Positions 13,901-25,900 of a stretch of DNA of 64,000 nt are shown here, piece after piece. Location of the stretch: the NCBI RefSeq assembly GCF_964204645.1, contig NC_134026.1, positions 17,502,650 to 17,566,649 of the forward strand, given 5' to 3'. The notes under the pieces were generated by a model. It was not told the DNA's origin. It saw only the letters and a program-made list of their open reading frames with translations, and did not search any database. Every line of letters begins with the position of its first letter. Position 1 is the first letter of the stretch. Source of the stretch: Tubulanus polymorphus. Its lineage: Eukaryota > Nemertea > Palaeonemertea > Tubulaniformes > Tubulanidae. A program made the position numbers and the translations under genes.

Positions 13901-16900
13901 GTCGGAACGGGCACACAGACAGGGGAAAACCCTCGGATTGACACCTCCGTGGAAAAGAAAATTAATTCATTAGGGATGGCCAAGGCCTGACGGGCTGAAG
14001 AGCGGCCCTGATATCCTTCATGCCTGCTAGTTTAACTACAGAGATATGAATTCCTTCGAACTTGCACCAGGCGAGAATATCTGCTGTCTGATCAGAGAGA
14101 ATAACTGACCGAGTGCCTCCTTGATTCCGAAGACAGGACCAGACTGGCTATTGGTGGCTAACCATACATGTCTGTCTATCTGACTCCTGAGAGGAACATC
14201 CACCCATCTTGATCCAAGACCGATCCAGTATGAGGCGGACCTCTCCAGGGACTGGATTGCAATCCATGAATGCTGGAACACACGGCAAGTCAGACATTCC
14301 CTATGTAGGAGGGACTGAAAATCCAGTTCTCTAATGAGTGTCATATCCTGGACATTACCAATCTAAAAGTAATGTTTTGGGAAAGCCCAGGAAAAGGCTC
14401 CCTGCCCTAGGCAACTTGATGCACTACACGGTAGAAAACCTGACAATCAGTTTAACAAATGCGTCGACCAAGCTAAGCATTCGGGCGAGAAAACGTAAGC
14501 AGTCTTGAACCCAGAACCAGGCGGGGTTAAACGAACTCTGTTGGATGCTCCCGGCCCCACAAGAGTTAGTTGATACGAGGCCACTGGGCTGACATTTTAA
14601 GTGGCAGCTCCAAAAAACCGCACCAAAATGGCGGCGCTAAGGAAGAAATTGAGTGACGTGGCTCGTGACAGCGCCACCGTAGGGTAGTGGGTATTCCAAA
14701 AAATGTTTAGCAGTATAGTTCCCAAACTAAGGTAACTTCTAAAATGTGCCCCACGTAATACATCCTGAAGGAAATATTCATCACATCAATATACATCGTT
14801 CTGAGCAGATAGTAGGTATATAGTAGGTATTTGCATTGTAGTAGGTGACCTGACTTAAACCCTGCTTTACCGCTATTTACCGCCAAAATCAGGAATCCCC
14901 AAGGGTGGCATTAAATCAAGGTATGACTGTACTGTGATTCAACTACTACTAAAATTTCTGAGTGAGATATGGCTTAATCGAGTCACAAGACAGGTACAAA
15001 GATGCCCATTCATACCAAGTGACGTAGGCAGCCACATATCAATTCACTTGGTAAAATGAATTTATCTGTACATAGTTTTGATAATTGTTTATTTGCAAAT
15101 CCTTTTTAAATTATGGTGATAAATACTAGAATACAAAGTTACTGGAACTATTTTTGCATCGTATTTGATCTCATTCATCGGATCTTTCGTTAACTCAATG
15201 ATGGTAAAAACAGTGTCCTTTGGTTCACAGCAACATACATGTAATGATGTGGATAGTTCTAAAAATGACAATATGACCACTTCAGAATAGGGAGAACTAA
15301 TTCAAAACCAAAAACTTTAATTTCATTGTTTTGAAAAATTGAATTTGTATTTTAATACACGCAAACTTGCTTAATGCAGATTGGCTTTATCCAGATTTTG
15401 GTCTAATCCGGCAATATTTACAGTTCATTGATTTACAAGAAAATGGCTGTTAATCTGGATTTCCTGTCAACCGGATGCATTTTGTGGGTCCCAAATGATC
15501 CAAATTAAATGAATTCTACTGTATTGGACTATGCTACTATTTGCATTGTGAATTGTTTGTTCTCCCTGCTTGTTCTTAATTACTTCACACGTGGTCACGT
15601 TACTGTTTTCAAGTGACACTGTAGACAATCTAGCAAACGATGCAGTGATATTTCACAACCTTCACATAAATAACATACGTTGTGGCAATATGTCAGGGTA
15701 TGATAACGTCATCATACTAAACTGTGTCGTTAAACAATGAATTATGATAGAACTCTTTTTCGGATAAAAAAACTTTTTCTCAGAATTAGATTGATAAAGT
15801 AGCCATACCTGAGTAAATGTTTGATCGGTAGTTTGTTGGATTTGTCCTTGTTGCGCAGCTGTTTGTATCACTATTGGCTGATTAGTACCTCTACCCTGCA
15901 TCTGTAGTTGAATTGATTGCAACTGACTGGCATTTAACTGAATCTACAAAACAGACATATTCATTTTTCAATGTGACACATTGTACACCAACAATTGATG
16001 ATGTATGGCAGTTAAGATTAGAAATTTCCAAATGCCGTGGACAAGAGTCCCCAGAGAAGATCCAAAATCAAAGCCTCTTTAACCAATTTCTGACATTTCG
16101 AATTGACTTTACGAAAATCAGAGATTTGGGTCACTTTGATTTCAATTTCACTCAGAGAGCTAGTTTTTCAATTTCTAACCTATACGTAGCCAATGAAACT
16201 GTATCAGCGGTGTTCTCTCTGTGAGTGAAACTTCAATGAATGAATGAAGTTTATGTGACAGGCACTACTCTGGTGTAATTTTAATTACGGCATAGACCAT
16301 ATGATAACATTAGAATGCACTTAAAATGGGTCCAAAAATCCTCAAAACATCCCTTTAGGGCTCCACGCCTAAGGTGTTCGTCTTGGCATAGATACAGACT
16401 GTTACAATTTTTTTTACCAATAATGACTAACGGACATCTTTTAACCATCATGGAAACCCTGGTACATTTCACTTTTAAGCGCAAAAATCTATTTTTTCTT
16501 GGATTTGCAATAAACGTACAAACAGCTGATAAAGATGAAATAATGGTGCACTGTATAGTAAGCATGTTCAACTTATATATACATGGTAATGGGTTTTCCC
16601 TATGAGTCACTAGTATATGGCAGAACAATCAATAGTATGTTCTTGCTAATGATGTCACTAGGAAAGCCTATCTAAAGGGTTTTCCAAGCGACGTCATCAT
16701 TAACAAACAAGGTCAAGCAGCAAATTGTAGAATGGGGAACAATTCATTGAAGGTTTGCTAATTTTCTCCTTTCTGGGGCCTACCACAAGTAGGAGCAGGC
16801 TTTTAAACAGGCAGCTACAATAAACACAGCTTTTTGTGGATTTTCATGGGCTTGCTGCTATCACACGGATTGATAACTTGCTTGGGGAGTCGATAACTTT

Positions 16901-19900
16901 CGTTAGAAACTTTCTTGGGCTCTGATATTTACACACATTTAATGCAGTAATAAAATCTAGGTTCCGTCCGTATATTGGCTATATCAGATTTGTCGTTTTC
17001 TTTGTTTTATGATTTTATTTTATCGGTTTTATTATTTTAGCCTTGGTTAAGCGTGCATGATCAGTCTTGAAATTGGTATTTATACGCTGCATAGTGCTGA
17101 TGCCAATTCAATTCATTCTTTATTGACACAATTAAAAATTCACGATAAAACACTTTCTTTCTTACGTTTTTAAAAATTCTTTTAATTTTCCTTTACTTTC
17201 ATAGGGTGCTTGCATTAATGGCCATTTTTAAAAAAAATCTTTGTATGAACATTTATACGTTTTCAGTTTATTAAAGTAAAACCGCCTTTCTGTTAGATAA
17301 ATTCTGAATTCAATTGAATTGGCCGGTTTGACTGGTTCATGTCTCTTCAGAGAGCGATAGTTTGTGGTGGCATTTAACTTCATCCATAGAACTATAGTTC
17401 TATGCTTTATCGGATGATCGTAGTGGATTGTCATTTGAAGGAAATGTAACTTATTCTTGCTTTATGTCTATATTATTTAATAAGAAAAATCGTGGCTCTT
17501 ATCTATTTTCATGTTCGCTTCTCTTCGCCTGAAGTCACTAGAGCAGTCACGTTTTTTCATCATCAGCTGTGGTAAAATCATTTCAGCACAATCTTCTTAA
17601 GTAATCTAGCAATTATCAACATATGATAGATTCCAAAAAGACACCACAATATTCAAATAACAACCATCTTAAAGCTTGCACTAACTTGGTCCATGTCTAC
17701 AATAACCATTCTGATTCCCAGTCCGCGGTGTATGATATTTCATGTAACAATGTAAGACAACACCGATTTCTTAGCTCTTTAAAAAGTTATCAGTTCAATC
17801 AATTCTACTACAGAAATACAAAACCACCAAGCCTTTAGTACAAACAATGTCAGCAAGCCCATTTTTAGAATTTCTTTCTTGTTTTTCATGACATGTAGAT
17901 ACAAATGCCAGATTTTATCTCGTGTAGATGACAACAATCCCTACAACAATCTTACTGAAATTTTTCCAATTATTTGCTGGTTACTGTTAAAGGGGAAGTA
18001 TAATTTATAGTTGTTGGACTTCAATTGTTGAAAACACAATGAATAACAGCAGTAACATGTATCACAGAGAGCTGCACTACGTCATAGCAGAGAAAAGCAT
18101 AAAAGCATCCGCTATGTGGAGAAAATATATCCATAAAGATTTCAAACACAATAAGATATTGAAATTCTTTTGTTACAGTTCCATTTTTAGACAGACTGAC
18201 ACTTGGAGAAAAGCAGGGAAATAAGCCTACCAATCTAATAATAAAATGTACCCGTTGTCATTAACTCACAGGAATATTTTGTAATTCGCCATTAGGAGTG
18301 ACTATTTGCTGAAAAACTTGAGCAGTTGATTGTTGTTGCACACTCTGTTGTTGCTGTTGTTGTTGTTGCTGATGTTGTTGTTGCTGTACTGCTGGCGCTT
18401 GAATCTGAATCACTTGTGGTGTACCAGTCGTCTCACCATTGCCATTCTGAAAAGAATTAAAACATATAACATAATCAAAATCGCATTGGATGATTCATGT
18501 CACTGTGGTATTTCCTCAAGATCCGATACACACAGTTCATATGTTATATCCTATGAGGGTTTGTTTTAGGTTCTTATTCGGCTTGGAAAAGAGCCTTAAC
18601 AGATCTTAAGTGCCGTAGTGTTGGGAGCGACTAGTATTATTTGCACCATCAACTGTTCAGTTCAACACATTGAATCACTTTATCGCTTTTCTAGTAATCA
18701 ATAAATGCTCCCCAGTTTACGGTACTGATCACACCGCTTAGCGGGTATGAATGTTTCAATATGCGAAATCAAATAGTTCTAATTTTCACCTATTTTTACT
18801 TTGCCGTGTGGAAGTGTGGATTCGTGAAGAGTGTTATTTCATTAGATATCAAGTATCAACCTTTGGTCCTCTAGTTACCTTGATTATTATCATTGGGGCT
18901 TTCCACCAACTTACAGAAAATTACAATTTTTGGAACTAAAATTTGTATTTCCGAGTAGTACTTACCCTTTCCTATGGTTTTTGCCAATATTTTCTTAATT
19001 TGGATTGATCGCCAATGGTTTTTCTATATGACCCGGCCCTGCGGTATTGCATTTAGCCAGCGGCAAAATCCGCCATCTTTTAATGTCATAGCAGACCCCC
19101 AAAAAAAACAGCTATGCGGGGCAGGTGGGCGGGATTCCAACCATAGGAAAGGGTAAGTACTACTCAGAAATACAAATTTTAGTTCCAAAAATTGTAATAT
19201 TTCCGTCGAGTACTGTTAACCCTTTCCTATGGTTTTTGCTAGACTAGCCTAGCACAAGGATGGTGGGAAAGGTAGATAGAAAAACCACCGCTCAAACGCA
19301 AGGTAAGAGGGAAAAAGAGAGCACTTACCCAAGCACGGAATGGAGCACTGTAGCACAGGGAAGACCGGTTGGCCACAGTGAGTCCGTCCAGCTCAGGGCC
19401 CCCCCCCCCCGAAATTTTGCGAAATTAATACTTGCAGATATGAGCCCAAACTATGTACAAGGATACACCCCCTGTGATCCTGATAATGCAACATAAATAT
19501 TCTACACTAAAGGGTCCGATCGGAAAAAACGGACACCTTGAGCCATAACAACAGGACCAAGTGAAGCTAATGAGCCTAACTGGCCTGAAACATCCCGTAA
19601 ATAAAATGACGTGAATGTCGATGGAGAATTCCAAAAGGCGGCCCGACAGACTTCCTCCAACGGAGCACCAGAAAAGGCTGGGCAGAAAGTAGCCACAGAC
19701 CTCACTTGATGAGAAACCACTCCCTCCGAGGAAAGATTCTCCTTCAATAAAATGTCCTTGATCAGTGAAGAGACCCATCGGGCCTCTGTGTCCCGTGAAA
19801 TATCACCCTTCAGGTGATCCAGCAGAGGAATAAATAACCGCTCCCATGAACCCCTCCGTGAAGCAGAGCGATCTAAATAGAAACACAACACCCGTACAGG

Positions 19901-22900
19901 ACATAAAGTCCTGTTTGGAAGGCCCGGTTCCACTCGATGTTTTAGGGCTTCAATTCGCCATTGACGCCCAACTGAGCCTGGTCGTTGGTTCTTTACCAAA
20001 AATTCCAAAGCAGGCCGCAGCGAAACAAATTCCTTCGCTGTATGACAATATGACCTTGTCGGACTGAAAGCGCATGAATCTCAGAGCGAAGGGCCGAGCA
20101 AGCCAAGAACAGCAAAAATACAGTCTTTTTTGACAAATTCGCAAATGACGCTGCCGAAAGAGGTTCAAATGGAGCCTCCATTAACTTCTTCAAAATTACA
20201 GACAGATCCCATGGTGGAACTATCCTTGGTACCCGAGGCCGGGAAATAGAAAACCCTGCAAGAAGCTGGGATATCCGATGATCCCCTGCTACATTTGGCC
20301 ATCCAGAAGCACGCAATGTATGAGCAATCGCGGAGCGGTAACCTTTAATAGTTATGACCGGCAAACCTTTTACTACAAATAGGTGCAGTAAAAAAATCTG
20401 CCAATTGAGCTACAGAGGGTGAGCATGGATCAATTTCCCCTGCAGCACACCAATCCGCAAAATAATTCCATTTGGCATCGTAAATGGTACTTGTTGATGG
20501 CCGCTTAGATCCTGCGATAAAGGAGGCAGCCTGTTCTGAAAAGCCTGAAGCTGACAAGGATCGCTGGACAATGGCCAGGCGAGCAGATTTAACCACTGGC
20601 TGGATGATGCCGAAAGTTCCCCTGAGACAGAAGCGATGGGAAATTCGGAAGAATCCTGGGGTTGTCGCACAGTAGGTTGAGAAGTAGTAGGAACCATTTC
20701 TGAGCTGGCCAACATGGTGCTACCAGAACTATGTTGCAATTGACTGATCTCTCTATTTGATCCAGTAAGCGCAGCAGGACTGGTGTGGGCGGGAACGCAT
20801 ACGCATGCATTCCCGACCAGTCCAGAGAGAAGGCATCGACCCCCCATGCTTCCGCGTCTGGAAACGGGGACACAAACAGAGGACACCTCCAATTGAACCG
20901 GGTGGCAAACAGATCCAGCAGCGGATTGCCAAACATGCCCCGAACCCGATTGGCTACTTCTTGGTGGAGAACCCATTCCGTCTCAATACTCTGACCTCGA
21001 CGAGACAGAGCATCGGCCATCACATTCCTTTTGCCCGCTAAATGTGCCACAGTCAGGGACACGCCCTTTGTCTGGCACCAAGGAAGAATTTTGACCGACA
21101 GACCTGTGAGGGTTTCTGAGTGAGTGCCCCCTTGGTTCTGAAGGTAAGCCCTCACTGTTGAATTTTCTGTGGCTAACCAAACCTGGTGGCCCTCCACTCT
21201 CCTATGAAAGAACTTCAGGGCCTTCCACACGGCCAGCATTTCTTGGAAATTTATGTTGTTGGTGGCCTCGTAGCGAGACCATCTCCCGGCTTTGACTCGG
21301 TTCTCCAGATGTCAGTGCTTCATCTAGCCAAAAATGGAGGGGCGGTCTGCCCCGCCCCCGAAAATAGCCGCCCTTGTGCCCTTCAGATGTGTCCCATGCT
21401 CGCCCTTGTGCCCTCATCACTTGCCGTAGGTCCGCCCTCGAGTCACGAGTAATGAGTCAGGGCTTTCAAAATAAGCTTTCGCACCCGACTGTAAGTAAGA
21501 ATCGTGCGACGGCTATGAAATATCTCGTATGATATCAACGATAGTAGCTCATGTGATCAGTGGTTATATTTAAATGTACTGCAGTCAGTGTGCATCGTGT
21601 GAAAACGTGCCTCAGACGCGTGGCCTAGTCTTAGTTTCCAAGAAATTGGCTGCCTTCCAAACTACTGCCAATCATTCTAGCGACTGCCGTTATAAAGCTG
21701 GTAGTGTATATTCGATGGATTGTTTCGTTTTGAACACATCGTGATGCTCTGGATCTTTTTATCTAGACTATTAGACAAATTCTATATACACAAGGTGAAA
21801 AACTTTTTTCGGTGAACTCACAGAGAGACTTGGAGAGACAATTAGTTTGAGTGGCCTAATAGCAAAAATGTGTTCTTAAGCTGGCTGCCTACCAATTATC
21901 AACAGTCACTCGCCAATCACTAACACTATCAATTTAAATCAATTAATTTGAAATTTCTAAGATTAAAAATATGCAATTTCATGTAGGTCTATACACTATT
22001 GCTGGCTTTTTTTCGCTGTATCATTTGCTTTTTGAGATTGCTTTTTTCTGCCATTTTTTGTCTGCAACTGGTTTTCCAAATAATTTTGAAAGCCCTATCT
22101 GATTATTTTTGTTCATTAACAGGCATAGGTGTAAGGATGTACTGTGGTCAAGTGTGTCACTCATGACAAGAGTGAAACATAGTTTCTAGTACTCAATTGT
22201 AGTTGGGGGTACCTCGATTCTATGCAATAGGGAACATTGCAGGTTGCCCCTAAAACGGACGTGAGTGCGTTATTATGTGCCCGTGCTCCAATGGAATCAC
22301 GCGTAAAAATGCCCTTATTTGAAATCAGCACCCTGCCCTTTTTTAATACTAGATGAAGCACTGGATGTGCCCCCCATCCTTGGTGACTGGCATCCGTGAA
22401 TACACGAACTGGAGCCTCTAACGGGGCTAGTGACACCCCGCGCCAAAGATTCGTAGTTGCCGCCCACCACTGAAGATCCAGACTTAGATCGGTTGGAGGT
22501 ACGGGAATCAAGGTCTCCCAGTTGCCCTTCGACCGAGACCAGAAGACCTTCCAATATTGTTGCAAGCGCTTGCTTCTGAGGCGGCCTAAGGGCACCACCA
22601 GACCCATGGAGCTGATGGAGCCTAGAGGCCGTGACCAGTAACGAGCTGTTCTCGGGGTTGTGGACACTCCCGCTACAGCTTCTTGAAGATTGGGTACTCG
22701 AGCCATAGACGGAAAGACTTTGCCGATTCGGAGATCGAAGTCCATGCCGAGATAAGTGAACTGTTGGGCCAGTGTCAACTGAGATTTTTCCCTGTTTACG
22801 CGGAACCCTAGCTGATGGACTAAGTGCAATACTGAGGTCATTGCCTCCCGACATTCCTGATCCGAGTTTGCGACTATTAACCAGTCGTCGAGGTAAACTA

Positions 22901-25900
22901 ACAGTCGAACACCCCTTGACTGAAGTACCTTCTGAACTGACTTGACCAACTTGGTGAAAACCCACGGGGCCGTACTGAGGCCAAATGGAAGAGACCTGAA
23001 TTGGAACTGGCGGCCTTTCCACTTAATCCTGAGAAATCGCCGAGATTTTGGGTGAATTGGAACCTGAAAGTAAGCATCTTTCAGGTCCAACGAAGCCGCC
23101 CATTGACCCGGACAGAGCCCTTGAATCACGTCCTTGGGTTTGGTCAACCGGAACCTTGGAATGTCTAGGTGCCGATTGAGGGATGACAGATCTATCACCG
23201 TCCGTTGACCCCCTGTGGCCTTTGGTACCATGAATATTCGAGAAAACCAGCCGGGAGAAGTTTCGTTGCAAACTGGTTCTATCCCTCCCTTCTCGGCCAA
23301 TTCCTTGAGAGCCGGAGAGATTAAGGCCTCCTGACCTGGTTTTGGTCGCATGTCGGGAGGCCCGGTCGCCTTAGGAAATGGAGACGGTAGCCACGAGACA
23401 ACCCGGGAGGGCCAACCGTCTCCGAAAAGGTCGGACCAGTGGGTTGCTGCCTGCTGCAGACAACCTCCCACTGGTCCCAAGAATTCCAAGTTTTTCCGAA
23501 AGGAAGAGCCCCTTTTTGGAGCCTTCCCCTTGCCTCGATACGAACCGGAACTGTTAAGGCTGGACGAGGCTTTACACGATTGTTGAAGTTGCGCGCTAGT
23601 TCTCCAACCGGCATCCGAAGCCGCCTGAGAAAGCGCTGAAGTTTGAGATGGTCCTGTTTGCATCCGTGCCGAACCTTGCGCCGCCGGCGTCGGACCAGAA
23701 CGCTTTCCACACGGAGTTCAGGGGTTGGACTTGGCCTGGACCTCCCGAATCTTCCTCAGCTCTGCGGAAACCGGAGCACACCAACCGGAGAAGAGACGTG
23801 AAGACTTCCCCAATGGAGCTCTCAGCAAAGCATTGGACACCATATCCGGTAGACTAGTTTTGGAACTGGAGTCCATAACTGACTGACGGGAGACTAACAC
23901 AAGATTAGCCTGACCCCGAACTGACAACGGAATTACACGCGAAACAGACCGAGCAAAAGATTGGATAATCCGGTCCATTCCCTCCAGTTTTAGGGCAACT
24001 GACTCTGGGTCGGAGCCCGCATGAACAGCGGCGTGAGTCTCGCGAAGCTCACCCGTCAACACCTTAAGTGCCATATCCTAAAACGAACCAACCCTGGTAA
24101 GATTCTCCAGGATTGACGTCATGGCCACCAAACCGGACTTAGGCAAACAAATACCCGACTGTGCTGTAACAGTATCCGGGCTGATCAAAGTATAATCAGC
24201 ATCCAGGCAGTTATGACTGTGATCCACAGCACCTGGAGTTGCGTAATACGCCGAGCAAATGCGCCTATAGGTGGATCGGTTGAACTAAAATATTTCCCAG
24301 ATTTCATACCCCGTTCTGGAGGGGGAAATGAAAATGTTCCATGATAACGAGTTTAAAATTTTCTCTTCAAATACATGAAAATCCTTCTGAGTCAGGAATT
24401 TTCCAGTATCCCGACGATCATGCCGACTTCGGTGATGGTCCCTCGAACGGGATCGAGACCTACTAGAAGAATCGCCTTCACCGCTAACCGACATCGACGA
24501 ACGATGAGAAGACCGACAGCGAAACTTCCTACAATAACGATCGTAATCCCTCTCGCGATCAAACCTTGATCTGCGAGGAGATCTTGGGCGTTTATAACGC
24601 TCACAGCGTCTAGATCTAGTGGGAGAGCGAGCTCTAACCCCGAGCGACGATCAGAATCAGACGATGAACGAACCGGATGTTTTGAACCGGATGACGTCTG
24701 GACCGGACCGGTGCCCGAACTGGACCGATGCCCGACCCGGACCGGACCGGTACCGACCGAACCGGTAAGGGCCCTTCCCGACTACCGCGGCGCGCGCTCG
24801 GTTCAGAACATGTAGTCTGAACCGGCCGACGCGGCCGAACCGGTGAACGACCAGAGACCGGTGAATGACCGGAGACCGGTGCCGGTGAACCAGCGTTCCT
24901 CCCCGGTGAACGGAGTTGGGAAGCCGATCGTACCAGAACGACCGGCGACCGCTCCGCTATACGATTAGAAATAGAAATAGAGACGTCGGTTGGCACGTCA
25001 GCCGGGAAGAAACCAGGGATAACCCCCTAACCGAACGGACTCACCGTTATGAGAGTGGAAACTCCCTAATATCCTAATTCCCAGATTTTTATGCGAAAAA
25101 ATTCCAACGCGTTCTACTGCTAGAACGCCAAGAAAAAAGATGGTGGAATTCGCCGGTGGCTAAATGCAATACCGCAGGGCCGGGTCGTATAGAAAAACCA
25201 TTGGCGATCAATCCAAATTTAGAAAATATTGGCAAAAACCATAGGAAAGGGTACAGTACTCGACGGAAATACCCCATTGTTATTTCATCAATTGTTATTA
25301 TCAGTATCTCCTATTCAGTTTTTGTTATTCAAATCATTAATTGTGGAAAATATGGTAGGTACATACACTTTATATGCAATTGCAAATTGACAGAATAAGT
25401 TCATACAACTGCCACCAAAGGGACAGTACGGTTAAATAACCATAACTTTTTTGATGACCGAAATGTATTAGTTCAAAATAAGTTCATTTTCCATCAATTT
25501 CTATCTAATTTTGATTTGTTTAGCGTTCACATCTAAAATTTTGCTAACAAAATATGCCAAGTTACCACTATAATATGGAAATACTAAGTTATTCTATAAT
25601 ACAACGCCCCCTGGTGACCATATGGAAAGCCCAATGAATTTGAAACTAACCATAATCATAGAGCATATCATTAGCTACAACCTTTCAATCGATCATGGTA
25701 ACAAAATATGCCTAGGTGCCAATATAATAAGGGAATACTTGTGTTATTGCATTCCATATACAAAAACCAATGACCTTGGATCTCACCACAATTATAGACC
25801 ATGTCATGAGCTAGAACTTTCCAATTGATTGTGGTAACAAAATATGCATAGGTACGAATATAATATGGAAGTACTATATTATTGAATTGTTCAACGCCCC

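Larger units (their letters stand above)
10510..14783 (-). mobile_element. Decayed DIRS-type retrotransposon (copy 2) with inverted ends and internal complementary region
   Basis: Left (10510-10690) and right (14600-14783) ends are inverted repeats sharing GTGGGGCACATTTTAGAAG and GCTAAACATTTTTTGGA. The block at about 10720-10830 is complementary to both extreme ends joined together, which is the internal complementary region specific to DIRS elements. On the - strand at about 14050-14170 is a frame-broken RNase H relative: VWLATNSQ in one frame and NQGGTRS in the next, parallel to VWLATENS...NQGGTHS in the DIRS copy at 18.9-25.3 kb. No complete RT or recombinase frame is left. A DNA transposon (11839-13058) and a local tandem duplication interrupt it. 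Confidence 0.75.
18918..25271 (-). mobile_element. DIRS-type tyrosine-recombinase retrotransposon (copy 1), near complete
   Basis: The ends are inverted: CCTATGGTTTTTGCCAATAT (18975-18994) and its complement near 25225-25255, continuing through GACCCGGCCCTGCGGTATTG. A block at 19140-19240 is the reverse complement of the extreme left end (TTGGAACTAAAATTTGTATT) followed directly by that of the extreme right end (GTACAGTACTCGACGGAAAT). This internal complementary region defines DIRS elements, which replicate through a circle and insert by a tyrosine recombinase without a target duplication. Order on the - strand: gag-like, RT/RNase H, methylase-like region, recombinase. It sits in an NF-YC intron in the same orientation and is broken by a MITE at 21313-22363. 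Confidence 0.92.

Noticed and set aside
16281-16628. Overlapping frames of 115 and 96 codons on opposite strands in an NF-YC intron
   Set aside because: Each is the shadow of the other and neither shows a domain or retroelement motif.
18330-18569. Leucine-rich + strand frame ([12 protein letters not shown])
   Set aside because: It is the complement of the CAA/CAG polyglutamine codons of NF-YC exon 7.
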